Notes: generated from the letters alone by a model not told the origin. Numbered from the stretch's first letter, positions 1 through 6,050 are shown. The stretch is DNA of 8,408 nucleotides from an uncultured Sutterella sp. (GCA_900552545.1 USAL01000076.1:1-8408), one strand, 5' to 3'. Made by a program: numbers and translations.

Positions 1-528
1 AACGCCCACAAGCGCCGCCAATCCCTTCACCGGAAAGCGGCGCGGGGAGCCGCCGCGGCGGCTGCGCATCATGCCGCCCAGCCCCCCGTTGCCGCCAAAG
101 CCCGAACCACTCGAACGGGTCTGGCGCGCGCGGTAGGGCGCCTCGTCGCGATCGCTGCCGGCATTGCCCGCCCGATCGTCGCGAGCGTCGCGGTCGTCTC
201 GCTCGTCGCGATCCTGCTGCCAGGCCTCGCCGGGACGACGGCGCTGCTGATTGCCGCCGCCCATGATCGAGCCCAGCATGCGGTTGAAGTCGTTCCAGAG
301 CTGATCGAGGTCGTTTTCCTGACCGCCGCGGCGGCCGTCGTCACGACGGGCGTCATCGCGACGCTCGTCGTTGCGGCGTTCCTCGTTGCGATTGTCGGCG
401 CCGCCCGCGCGCTCCTCGCGGCTGCGGTCGGCGTCCTCGTCGCGGCGCTCCTCATCGCGGTGATTGTCATCCGCACCGGATTTTCCGCTTCCGGCATTGC
501 GGCCCCACTGGGGGTCATTGATGGACAT
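1..528 (-). CDS. hflK: HflK, FtsH modulator subunit, N-terminal 176 residues (partial)
   Basis: HflK forms, with HflC, a large membrane complex of SPFH proteins that encloses and modulates the FtsH protease. Only the N-terminal part is in the window; the gene runs off the left edge. The start MSINDPQWG at 528 and the segment DLDQLWNDFNRMLG (about residues 73-86) are recognisable HflK N-terminal motifs, and the final visible residues (KGLAALVGV, from 168) look like the beginning of the single membrane helix. The SPFH domain itself is not visible. The odd part is the cytoplasmic tail: residues 19-68 and 105-135 are almost entirely Arg, Asp, Glu, Asn and Gly, making it much longer and more charged than the short Gly-rich tail of E. 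coli HflK. No strong Shine-Dalgarno is seen (a GGA about 9 bases before ATG). It follows hflX after a 245-base spacer. The identity is firm from the motifs and the hfq-hflX-hflK order. Confidence 0.9.
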   Translation of the reverse strand, partial: MSINDPQWGRNAGSGKSGADDNHRDEERRDEDADRSREERAGGADNRNEERRNDERRDDARRDDGRRGGQENDLDQLWNDFNRMLGSIMGGGNQQRRRPGEAWQQDRDERDDRDARDDRAGNAGSDRDEAPYRARQTRSSGSGFGGNGGLGGMMRSRRGGSPRRFPVKGLAALVGV

Positions 529-558
529 GGATCGTGTTCCGAAGTTCTGGCCTCTCAT

Positions 559-574
559 GAGCCCCGAAGGACTC
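559..574 (-). promoter_or_regulatory. UUCG-tetraloop hairpin in the hflK leader
   Basis: On the transcribed strand GAGTCC and GGGCTC pair (one G-U) around a TTCG loop closed by C-G, the very stable cUUCGg type. It ends about 30 bases before the hflK ATG. There is no T-run after it, so it is not an intrinsic terminator. A role in mRNA stability or in shaping the leader is inference. Confidence 0.35.
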
Positions 575-602
575 GTCAAAAGACCGTCAAGCAAAAGGTC
601 AA
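575..602 (-). repeat. Three TTGAC boxes spaced 11 and 12 bp upstream of hflK
   Basis: GTCAA occurs on the plus strand at 575-579, 586-590 and 598-602 (TTGAC on the transcribed strand), spaced by about one helical turn. The boxes resemble -35 elements, but no matching -10 hexamer lies 16-18 bases downstream of any of them. A weak extended -10 (TGCTAAACT, 612-620) lies upstream of the boxes. They could be regulator sites or coincidence. Confidence 0.3.
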
Positions 603-676
603 AGTCTTACGAGTTTAGCATCGAGCCCGCGGCCCACTGCGCCGCTCCTAACGGCTTGTTACACCACAAACGGCGC

Positions 677-770
677 GGCTTCGTCGGGCTTCGTCGAGCT
701 TAATCGGGGCTTAACGCCCGAGCCCCCTTTTAGCCCCTCCTCAGCCCATCCTCAGCCGATCCTCAACCCG
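677..770. repeat. Degenerate 10-11 bp tandem repeats in the hflX-hflK spacer
   Basis: Plus-strand units GGCTTCGTCG (677-686 and 687-696, identical) decay into AGCTTAATCG and a GGGCTTAACG-like unit. After a hairpin-forming stretch (GGGGCT 706-711 with AGCCCC 721-726), three 11-bp units follow: TCCTCAGCCCA, TCCTCAGCCGA and TCCTCAACCCG (738-770). The array starts directly after the tandem TGA TGA stop of hflX. Function is unknown; slippage-derived filler or phased binding sites are both possible. Confidence 0.5.
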
Positions 771-773
771 TCA

Positions 774-2003
774 TCAGAGCATCGCTTCTAGCTCGCGAAG
801 CGCCTCATCGTCGCTTTTTGCCGCGTGCGAGGGTGCCTGGCTTTCAAGCTCCCAATCCTCGAGCTCACGGGGCTTGGAGGCGTTTTCCTCGCGCAGCCGC
901 TCACTCGTTTCAGCAAGCGCCGCGCGCAGATCCTCGATGCCTGCGCCGGTGGCGGCACTGATCGCCACCGAGCGCACGCGTCCGTCGGGCTCGCGCTGAA
1001 TGCCGGGCTCGCGTCCGGAGAGATCGATCTTGTTGTAGACGGTGATGACGGGAATGTCGTCGGCCTTGATCTGGCGAAGCACTTCGGCAACCGAGGCCAT
1101 CTGCTCCTCGCGCACAGGCGAGTTCGAATCGACGACGTGAAGAAGGACATCCGCGTGCACCGTTTCGTCCAGCGTCGACTTGAAGGCTTCTACGAGCTGA
1201 TGCGGCAGCCCCCGGATGAATCCCACGGTGTCCGAGAGAATCACCGTCTCCTCGTCGCTTACCCAGCAGCGACGCGCCGTCGTATCAAGCGTGGCGAACA
1301 ACTGATCGGCCGCGTAGGTCTCTTCGCGCACAAGGAGGTTGAAGAGCGTCGACTTTCCGGCGTTGGTATAGCCCACGAGACTTACCGTCACCGTATCGGT
1401 GCGCATGCGCGAGCGGCGCTGCGTGTCGCGCTGACGCTCGAGCTTCTTCAACTGGCTCTTGAGCATCTTCACGCGCGAGGCGATCATGCGGCGGTCGAGC
1501 TCAATCTGCTTTTCGCCGGGGCCGCCGGTTTTTCCAAGGCCGCCTCTTTGGCGCTCCAAGTGGGTCCCCCCGCGCACCAGGCGCGTCGAGAGGTGCTCAA
1601 GACGCGCCAGCTCAACCTGCAGGCGCCCTTCCTTACTCTTGGCGCGGCGCCTGAAGATTTCAAGAATCAATTCGGTGCGGTCCATCACCGCAAGGCCCGT
1701 GGCGTTTGCGATGTTGCGCTCTTGGGCGGCCGACAACGCCGCGTCAAAGACGATAACGTCGGCCCCGGAGGCAACGGCAAGCCCCTTGATCTCCTCGATC
1801 TTGCCGCTTCCGAGATACGTGGCGGGATCGGGCTTGTCGCGACGAGCCTGCATCAGGCCCACGGGCTCAAGCGCATCGCTTCGCACGAGCTCGGTCAGTT
1901 CTTCGGCAGCGTCGGCCAACGACGGGCGACCGATGGCGACGGTCACAAGAAAAGCGCGGGCGGCCTTGGCCTCCCGCGCACTGTCGAACTGGAATTTCGC
2001 CAA
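774..2003 (-). CDS. hflX: HflX, ribosome-splitting GTPase
   Basis: HflX binds 50S and 70S ribosomes and splits stalled ribosomes under stress. The 409-residue product shows the N-terminal HflX domain (about 1-200, with YLGSGK at 63-68 and VMDRT at 106-110), the glycine-rich linker ending GGPGEKQIE, a basic coiled segment (about 178-200), and a G domain: P-loop GYTNAGKS 211-218, switch II DTVGF 258-262, NKID 324-327 and SAATG 349-353. Length is near the E. coli protein (426). The start is TTG: it is the first possible codon after the in-frame hfq stop, and GGAAGAG lies six bases upstream, inside the end of hfq. Only AAG separates the hfq TAA from this TTG, so translation is probably coupled to hfq. 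The next in-frame candidates are a GTG at residue 20 and an ATG at residue 51, less well placed. The gene ends with tandem TGA TGA stops. Confidence 0.95.
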   Translation of the reverse strand: MAKFQFDSAREAKAARAFLVTVAIGRPSLADAAEELTELVRSDALEPVGLMQARRDKPDPATYLGSGKIEEIKGLAVASGADVIVFDAALSAAQERNIANATGLAVMDRTELILEIFRRRAKSKEGRLQVELARLEHLSTRLVRGGTHLERQRGGLGKTGGPGEKQIELDRRMIASRVKMLKSQLKKLERQRDTQRRSRMRTDTVTVSLVGYTNAGKSTLFNLLVREETYAADQLFATLDTTARRCWVSDEETVILSDTVGFIRGLPHQLVEAFKSTLDETVHADVLLHVVDSNSPVREEQMASVAEVLRQIKADDIPVITVYNKIDLSGREPGIQREPDGRVRSVAISAATGAGIEDLRAALAETSERLREENASKPRELEDWELESQAPSHAAKSDDEALRELEAML

Positions 2004-2006
2004 CTT

Positions 2007-2246
2007 TTACTCTTCCGGTACGCTGGGCATGTTGACGGCACGCGTCGGAACAACGGTGCTGATCGCATGCTTGTAGACCATCTGGGTCACGGTGTTGCGC
2101 AGCAGCACCACGTATTGGTCAAAAGATTCAATCTGTCCCTGAAGCTTGATGCCGTTGACGAGATAAATCGACACCGGAATGTGATCCTTGCGCAGAATGT
2201 TCAGGAACGGATCCTGCAGAAGCTGCCCTTTATTATTGCTGCTCAT
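2007..2246 (-). CDS. hfq: Hfq, RNA chaperone
   Basis: Hfq is a hexameric Sm-like protein that binds sRNAs and mRNAs and promotes their pairing. The 79 residues contain the whole Sm fold: QDPFLN (11-16; the Gln and Asp of the proximal uridine pocket), IYLVNGIKLQGQIESFDQ (Sm1) and YKHAISTVVP (Sm2, 58-67). Lys34, Tyr58 and His60 match E. coli Lys31, Tyr55 and His57. The rim patch is RKDH (19-22) against RRER in E. coli, so it is less basic. The C-terminal tail is only about ten residues past the core, far shorter than the E. coli tail (102 residues total). The start ATG has GGAG seven bases upstream. Codons 2-6 form A-R-N triplets that could be bound by Hfq itself. The gene is followed three bases later by hflX. 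Confidence 0.98.
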   Translation of the reverse strand: MSSNNKGQLLQDPFLNILRKDHIPVSIYLVNGIKLQGQIESFDQYVVLLRNTVTQMVYKHAISTVVPTRAVNMPSVPEE

Positions 2247-2373
2247 TGTTGTTCTCCGTCGACGTGCGCCGCGTGCCCCGCCGCCTCCCTAGGACAGCGG
2301 GCTTCGCACTTGTCGTCCGAAGGAAGTCTTCGGTTTGTTGTTCGACAGCGCACGCCTGCTCTTTGTTGTTATT
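2229..2373 (-). promoter_or_regulatory. A-R-N triplet tracts in the hfq leader and start region (candidate Hfq autoregulatory sites)
   Basis: In this GC-rich window the hfq mRNA strand carries three A-rich tracts that fit the (A-R-N)n motif bound by the Hfq distal face. They are AAT-AAC-AAC-AAA (2373-2362), AAC-AAC-AAA (2342-2334), and, around the start codon, AAC-AAC-AAT (2253-2245) then AGC-AGC-AAT-AAT-AAA (2243-2229). The last pair abuts the Shine-Dalgarno and covers the ATG. Hfq is known to repress its own translation in E. coli by binding its 5' UTR. That these tracts do the same here is inference. Confidence 0.45.
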
Positions 2374-2457
2374 CGGCAGCCGTACCCCACCCGTTTGGCG
2401 GGCGGGATCCCGGCGGACCGTCCCGCTCGAAGCACACGCTTTGCACGCGCGACGCAT
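2233..2457 (-). other. Possible 74-codon upstream reading frame overlapping the hfq start
   Basis: An ATG at 2457, preceded by GAGGG four bases upstream, opens a 74-codon frame that ends at TAA (2233-2235), 14 bases inside hfq in another frame. The predicted product (MRRACKACASSG..., ending ENNNEQQ) matches no family I recognise. It has no hydrophobic core or domain and uses codons such as CTA and AGG that are uncommon in the neighbours. The start codon sits in the loop of a perfect 10-bp hairpin. It could be a translated leader coupled to hfq, but a chance frame in GC-rich DNA is at least as likely. Confidence 0.2.
2317..2333 (-). promoter_or_regulatory. Short stem-loop in the hfq leader
   Basis: CCGAAG and CTTCGG pair perfectly around the five-base loop ACTTC. 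The stem begins immediately after the second A-R-N tract (2334-2342), an arrangement of A-rich single strand next to a stem that is common at Hfq targets. It lies about 70 bases before the hfq ATG. There is no T-run, so it is not a terminator. Confidence 0.4.
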
Positions 2458-2474
2458 AAAACCCTCGCGCGTGC
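2443..2474. repeat. Perfect 10-bp inverted repeat in the der-hfq spacer
   Basis: GCACGCGCGA (2443-2452) and TCGCGCGTGC (2465-2474) are exact reverse complements separated by 12 bases containing the AT-rich core ATAAAA. As RNA on the minus strand the loop reads GGGTTTTATGCG and exposes an ATG. There is no T-run on either side, so it does not look like a terminator. As DNA it could be an operator for the hfq transcript; as RNA it could be a leader hairpin. I cannot decide between these. Confidence 0.5.
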
Positions 2475-2504
2475 TCCGATGGCCCCGAGCCTCGACTCAA
2501 TAGT

Positions 2505-2550
2505 AAAACAAATTGGCGCATCAATGTGGCCGGCAGGGCCTGTTGCGCCC
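2505..2550 (-). terminator. Possible imperfect intrinsic terminator after der
   Basis: About 35 bases after the der stop, GGCGCA (2549-2544) pairs with TGCGCC (2520-2515), and an inner GGCC pairs with GGCC around CTGCC. The stem is followed by AATTTGTTTT. The U-run is interrupted and the stem has large internal loops, so efficiency is doubtful. If it works, hfq would need its own promoter in the rest of the 339-base spacer. I find no convincing -35/-10 pair there; TACTAT at 2505-2500 is the best isolated -10-like hexamer. Confidence 0.35.
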
Positions 2551-2585
2551 TACTTTGCGGCAGCGGACTGTGCGCGCCTTATTTC

Positions 2586-3935
2586 CTACTTCTTTGCTGC
2601 CTCGACGTACGGGTTGCGGTTGCTCTTTAATTCAACGCGCAGGGGCGTGCCGGCGAGATTGAAGGCGTCGCGGAAGACGCCCTCGAGGTAGCGCTTGTAG
2701 CTGTCGGAAACCGCCTGCAGGCTGTTGCCGTGGATGACGATCACGGGCGGATTCATGCCGCCCTGGTGCGCGTAGCGCAGCTTCGGACGGGTGCGGCCGC
2801 TGCGCGCGGGCTGCTGCTGCTGCACGGCTTCAAGAAGCGTACGCGTGAGTTTCGGCGTCGAGAGCTTCGCAAAGCTCGCGGCATGCGCGTCGCGCACGGC
2901 CTTCATGAGGTGGTTGAGCCCGTTGCGCTTTAAAGCCGAAATGTGAATGAAGCGCGCCCAGCGCAGGAAGTGGAACTTGCGCTCGATGTCGAGATCAACG
3001 AGACCACGCTTGTAGCTGTCGATGCCGTCCCACTTGTTGACCGCAACGACGAGCGCGCGGCCTGCCTCCATCGCGTAGCCCGCGATGTGCGCATCGTTGG
3101 CGCTGATGCCTTCTAGCGCATCAAGAACGAGGATGCAGACGTTGCACTCTTCAATTGCCTGCAGCGTCTTGATCACGGAAAACTTCTCGATCGCCTCAAA
3201 GACCTTGCCCTTGCGGCGCAGACCCGCGGTGTCGATCAGGCGGAAGGGTTGGCCGTCGAGCTCAAAGTCGGCCTTGATCGCGTCGCGCGTGGTGCCCGGC
3301 ATATCAAAGGCAATCATGCGCTCTTCGCCCAGAAGGGCGTTCGCAAGCGTCGACTTCCCGACGTTCGGGCGGCCGGCGAGGCAAATCTTGATGCGCTTGG
3401 GGGCGTTTTCGTCCGCAGGCTCCTCCTCCTCGGCCTTCGTCTCTTCGACAAAGGGAGCAAGAACCTTGTTCATCAAGGCCGCAACGCCGTGGCCGTGGGT
3501 GGCCGAAATGCGCCAGGGCTCGCCCATGCCGAGCTCGTGGAATTCGACCACGTGCTCGTCGGCGAGACCCTCGCACTTATTGACCGCAAGCCACACCGTG
3601 CGCTCGGCCGTTCTCAAACGGCGCGCAATGCGCTCGTCCTGAGGCGTCAGGCCGCTACGGGCGTCGCACACGAAGATCACGACGTCGGCTTCGGCAATCG
3701 CCGCCTCGGCCTGATCGGCCATTTCGCGCACGATGCCTTCGCTCTTGACGGGCTCAAAGCCGCCGGTGTCGACCACGATGTACGGGCACGGCCCGATGCG
3801 GCCCTGTCCGTACTGCCGATCGCGGGTCAGTCCGGGAAAATCAGCCACCAGCGCATCGCGGCTGCGCGTGAGGCGATTGAAAAGGGTCGATTTGCCGACG
3901 TTGGGTCGGCCGACCAGGGCAACTACAGGTAGCAT
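2586..3935 (-). CDS. der: Der (EngA), double-domain ribosome-assembly GTPase
   Basis: Der is an essential GTPase needed for maturation of the 50S subunit. The 449-residue protein has the characteristic two G domains in tandem. The first has GRPNVGKS (9-16), DTGGF (56-60) and NKCE (119-122). The second has GRPNVGKS (188-195), DTAGL (235-239) followed by RRKGK, and NKWD (300-303). An acidic linker (about 164-177) joins the two, and a KH-like C-terminal domain (about 365-449) contains the conserved PPVIVIHGN stretch. The first domain has Glu where NKxD normally has Asp; as I recall this is common in betaproteobacterial Der and is not damage. The ATG at 3935 gives the usual MxPVxALVGRPN start, with only a weak AGGCGG about 10 bases upstream. 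The stop is TAG. The start lies just 34 bases beyond the terminator that follows bamB. Confidence 0.98.
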   Translation of the reverse strand: MLPVVALVGRPNVGKSTLFNRLTRSRDALVADFPGLTRDRQYGQGRIGPCPYIVVDTGGFEPVKSEGIVREMADQAEAAIAEADVVIFVCDARSGLTPQDERIARRLRTAERTVWLAVNKCEGLADEHVVEFHELGMGEPWRISATHGHGVAALMNKVLAPFVEETKAEEEEPADENAPKRIKICLAGRPNVGKSTLANALLGEERMIAFDMPGTTRDAIKADFELDGQPFRLIDTAGLRRKGKVFEAIEKFSVIKTLQAIEECNVCILVLDALEGISANDAHIAGYAMEAGRALVVAVNKWDGIDSYKRGLVDLDIERKFHFLRWARFIHISALKRNGLNHLMKAVRDAHAASFAKLSTPKLTRTLLEAVQQQQPARSGRTRPKLRYAHQGGMNPPVIVIHGNSLQAVSDSYKRYLEGVFRDAFNLAGTPLRVELKSNRNPYVEAAKK

Positions 3936-3969
3936 GAATGAAGCCGCCTAGAAAATGAAATGAATTCTT

Positions 3970-4022
3970 AAAAACGCTCCGCTTGGGGGTGCCGGGCTTA
4001 TCCAGCCCGGCCGAAAGCGGAG
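3970..4022 (-). terminator. Strong intrinsic terminator between bamB and der
   Basis: On the minus strand an outer stem CTCCGCTT (4022-4015) / AAGCGGAG (3984-3977) encloses an inner stem GCCGGGCT (4011-4004) / AGCCCGGC (3998-3991) with loop GGATA. Both stems are perfect 8-bp pairings. CG and then TTTTT (3974-3970) follow. It starts 13 bases after the bamB TAG stop, so it should end the bamB-side message. Very little room is left before der (ATG at 3935). Confidence 0.85.
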
Positions 4023-4035
4023 TCTCAACGGGCCT

Positions 4036-5163
4036 CTACTTGACGACCCGGATCAAGGACAGTTCGCCTTCTTCGGTCTGGAACAGGGCGCCCTCGCCCA
4101 TCGAAATCGGGGGCACGCGCACGGCGCCGTCGACCTTGGTGCGGCCGATGATTTCGCCCGAAGAGGGATCAATGAAATGCACGACGCCCTCAAAGTCGCC
4201 CAGAGCGAGCACGTCGCCCATCACGGCGGGCGCCGAGGGGTCGCGCCACAAAAGCTTGTTGTTCGTCCACAGCAGCTTGCCGCTTGCGTAGTCGTAGGCG
4301 TTCAGTTCGCCGCGGGCCGTGACGACGTAGACGCGCTGGCCGTCGGTGACGGGACCCGTCACGGCGTCGACGTCGGCGCGCCACAGCGTTCTGCCGTTGC
4401 TCGTCGACAAGCACAGCACGCCGCCCTGGAAGGCCGAGGCGCACATCATGTTGGCATCAACGAGGGGCGTACCAACGACGTCGACCAGACGCTCGACTTC
4501 GGTGATTCCCTTGGGCTGCGCGACGAGCGCGTCGAACACGGTGCGGCCGTTGCCGTCAAGGGCCAGGAGCCTGCCGTTTGCCTGTCCCACGAGAATGCCC
4601 GCGGGAGAAAAGCGCATCTGTGAGGGCGCGCGCACGGTCAAGGCGGGCACCTGCGCCTGATAGCGCCAGCGCCGCTCGCCCGAATACGCGTCAAAGGCCG
4701 TGATGCGGGTGTCGGCCGTGCGCACGAACACAAAGCCCGAGCCCACGAGCGGCGGCACGCTCACTTCGCTTGAAAGACGCGCCGTCCACAGGCGCTTGCC
4801 GTCGCTGTCGTAGACCTCGACCTCGCCCTTGACGGTGCCCACGGCGACATAGGTGCCGTCGCTGCCTACGCCGGCGGAAATGTCCGCGTCGGCGCGCTGC
4901 TTCCAGACCACGTCGCCCGTTTCGGGATCAATGCGGTAGAGCTCGTTGCCGCCCGCTCCGTAGATGCCGTTGGAGGTCACGGCGGGCGTGAGCAGACTTC
5001 CTTCGGTCGCGCCGAGATTCTCCGACCAGAGCTCGTCGCCCTGGACGAGCTCGCGGACGTCCTCGAGTTCGGCGGGCTCGCGCGAACTCGTCGAGCTGCA
5101 GCCGGAAATGACGAGCGCGCCGCAAAGAGCCGCTGCCAGAACGGTGAGCTTGTGCTTGAGCAT
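4036..5163 (-). CDS. bamB: BamB, outer-membrane protein assembly lipoprotein
   Basis: BamB is the beta-propeller lipoprotein of the BAM complex, which folds beta-barrel proteins into the outer membrane. From the ATG at 5163 the product is 375 residues (E. coli 392). It has a lipoprotein signal peptide: basic MLKHK, a hydrophobic stretch and the lipobox ISGC with Cys22 as the lipidation site. Ser follows at +2, which fits outer-membrane sorting. The body shows repeated PQQ-like propeller blades (for example LYRIDPETGDVVWK, VYDSDGKRLWTARL, ITAFDAYSGERRWRY, LNAYDYASGKLLWT). The frame extends 29 codons further upstream to 5250, but that start would bury the signal peptide, so I reject it. AAGAGAC lies just before the ATG, with GGAG further back. 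The gene sits between yfgM and der, its usual place, and ends with TAG. Confidence 0.96.
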   Translation of the reverse strand: MLKHKLTVLAAALCGALVISGCSSTSSREPAELEDVRELVQGDELWSENLGATEGSLLTPAVTSNGIYGAGGNELYRIDPETGDVVWKQRADADISAGVGSDGTYVAVGTVKGEVEVYDSDGKRLWTARLSSEVSVPPLVGSGFVFVRTADTRITAFDAYSGERRWRYQAQVPALTVRAPSQMRFSPAGILVGQANGRLLALDGNGRTVFDALVAQPKGITEVERLVDVVGTPLVDANMMCASAFQGGVLCLSTSNGRTLWRADVDAVTGPVTDGQRVYVVTARGELNAYDYASGKLLWTNNKLLWRDPSAPAVMGDVLALGDFEGVVHFIDPSSGEIIGRTKVDGAVRVPPISMGEGALFQTEEGELSLIRVVK

Positions 5164-5285
5164 GTCTCTTGAAACTCCGTGTTGTCTATCGGTTTGGCCC
5201 GCAGATAAGCCCTTCACTCGCGGGTGACGGCGCTTGAAGATTGAGTCCATGCGCAGTGAGCCGCGGCGAACGCACCCTGGAGCAG

Positions 5286-5336
5286 AAAAAATTGAAATTA
5301 CTGAACCTTGGGCTCCGGCAGCGCCTGAAGCTTCAG
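5286..5336 (-). terminator. Possible weak terminator or attenuator at the yfgM 3' end
   Basis: The last codons of yfgM can fold: CTGAAGCTT (5336-5328) pairs with AAGGTTCAG (5309-5301) with one mismatch, around an inner GGC/GCC stem. A run of six T (5291-5286) follows after the TAA stop. The gap of about nine bases between stem and T-run makes this weak. The stem includes a perfect 14-bp palindrome, CCTGAAGCTTCAGG (5324-5337). It could lower readthrough from yfgM into bamB. Confidence 0.3.
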
Positions 5337-5942
5337 GGTCAAAAGCGCAATGAGGCTTCCCTGCTCGGCGTCGGCCAGAATCGCCTTGTTCCAGTCGGCA
5401 CGGGCGTTTTCAACTTCGCCCAGCGCCAGATGCACGTCGCCCATGCGGTCGAGCACCATCGCCTCGCCCGCGGATTCGGGGGCGACGCCCTCCAAGACCT
5501 CGAGCGCCTTCTGGGGGTTCTTCGCGTCAAGCTCGACGCCCGCCAGACGTACGCGCGCCACGGCGTCGTACTCGGGGCGCTTGGCTTCGTTGATCACCCA
5601 GTTGAGCGCGGTGCGCGCATCGTCAAGGCGCCCGGCCTGCTGATCGTTGGAAGCCTTCATCAGGGCGGCAAGCGCAGCGAAGACGTGGTTCGGATACTCC
5701 TGCATGAGGCCGTCGGCCAACGACTTGATGTTCTTCTCGTCGTTTTGCACGAACGCCGTCTGCAGTTGCACGTAGGCCACGGTCGCCTTATTGCCCTGGT
5801 AGCGCTTGTACCAGTGCCAGCCGTTGTAGGCGGCAAAGGCGAGGCACCCGGCGGTGATGACGGTCATCGTGAGCGTACCCCACTTCTCCCACCAGGCCTT
5901 CAGTTGGTCTAGCGACTCTTGTTCTTCCAAATCGTATGCCAT
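5298..5942 (-). CDS. yfgM: YfgM family membrane-anchored TPR protein, SecYEG ancillary subunit
   Basis: YfgM-type proteins are single-pass inner-membrane proteins with a periplasmic TPR region. In E. coli YfgM associates with SecYEG and PpiD and passes newly exported proteins to periplasmic chaperones. The 214-residue product fits: a short cytoplasmic segment (MAYDLEEQESLDQLKAWWEKWG), one membrane helix (about 23-43) and then helical TPR-like repeats (about 50-205) with motifs such as DDARTALNWV and PQKALEVLEGV. The ATG at 5942 has AGGAAG eight bases upstream and gives the family's usual acidic start. A start 19 codons earlier (5999) adds unrelated sequence and lacks that signal. The gene lies between hisS and bamB, as in many beta- and gammaproteobacteria. 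It ends with TAA. The name is by family and context. Confidence 0.9.
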   Translation of the reverse strand: MAYDLEEQESLDQLKAWWEKWGTLTMTVITAGCLAFAAYNGWHWYKRYQGNKATVAYVQLQTAFVQNDEKNIKSLADGLMQEYPNHVFAALAALMKASNDQQAGRLDDARTALNWVINEAKRPEYDAVARVRLAGVELDAKNPQKALEVLEGVAPESAGEAMVLDRMGDVHLALGEVENARADWNKAILADAEQGSLIALLTLKLQALPEPKVQ

Positions 5943-6023
5943 GAAAAGACTTCCTTTTGTTTCAGGCAGGGAATCGACCGCCGTGCCCGCCAGAGGCACG
6001 CGGCCGCAGCATTAGCGTTTAGG

Positions 6024-6050
6024 CTCCCCAAGTCAAGTTGAGTCGGGGAG
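6024..6050 (-). promoter_or_regulatory. Stable hairpin in the hisS-yfgM spacer, preceded by a T8 run
   Basis: CTCCCC (6050-6045 on the minus strand) pairs with GGGGAG (6029-6024), continued inward by G-U, A-U and a second short stem TCAA/TTGA. It begins a few bases after the hisS TGA stop, and eight T (6059-6052) come before the stem rather than after it. That order does not fit an intrinsic terminator on either strand. It may protect or separate the hisS and yfgM portions of the message. Confidence 0.4.

Noticed and set aside
706..731. Plus-strand hairpin GGGGCT/AGCCCC followed by TTTT, resembling a terminator
   Set aside because: There is no plus-strand gene for it to end, the T-run is only four, and the stem is part of the repeat block.
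825..2459. Long plus-strand open frame (544 codons) antisense to hflX and hfq
   Set aside because: It is the mirror of genuine coding frames in GC-rich DNA. It runs through two well-identified genes on the other strand and shows no recognisable domain.
2586..3935. NKCE in place of NKxD in the first G domain of Der as possible damage
   Set aside because: All other G motifs are intact, and as I recall NKxE is common in betaproteobacterial Der.
5164..5250. Upstream extension of bamB to an ATG at 5250
   Set aside because: The extra 29 residues precede a textbook lipoprotein signal peptide beginning MLKHKL, so the ATG at 5163 is the sensible start.
5943..5999. Upstream extension of yfgM to 5999
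   Set aside because: The ATG at 5942 has a good AGGAAG site and gives the family's N terminus; the extension has neither.
6009..6036. Possible yfgM promoter with TTGACT on the minus strand (6036-6031)
   Set aside because: At 16-17 bases downstream the best hexamer is TAATGC, a poor -10; the better GCTAAT is only 14 bases away.
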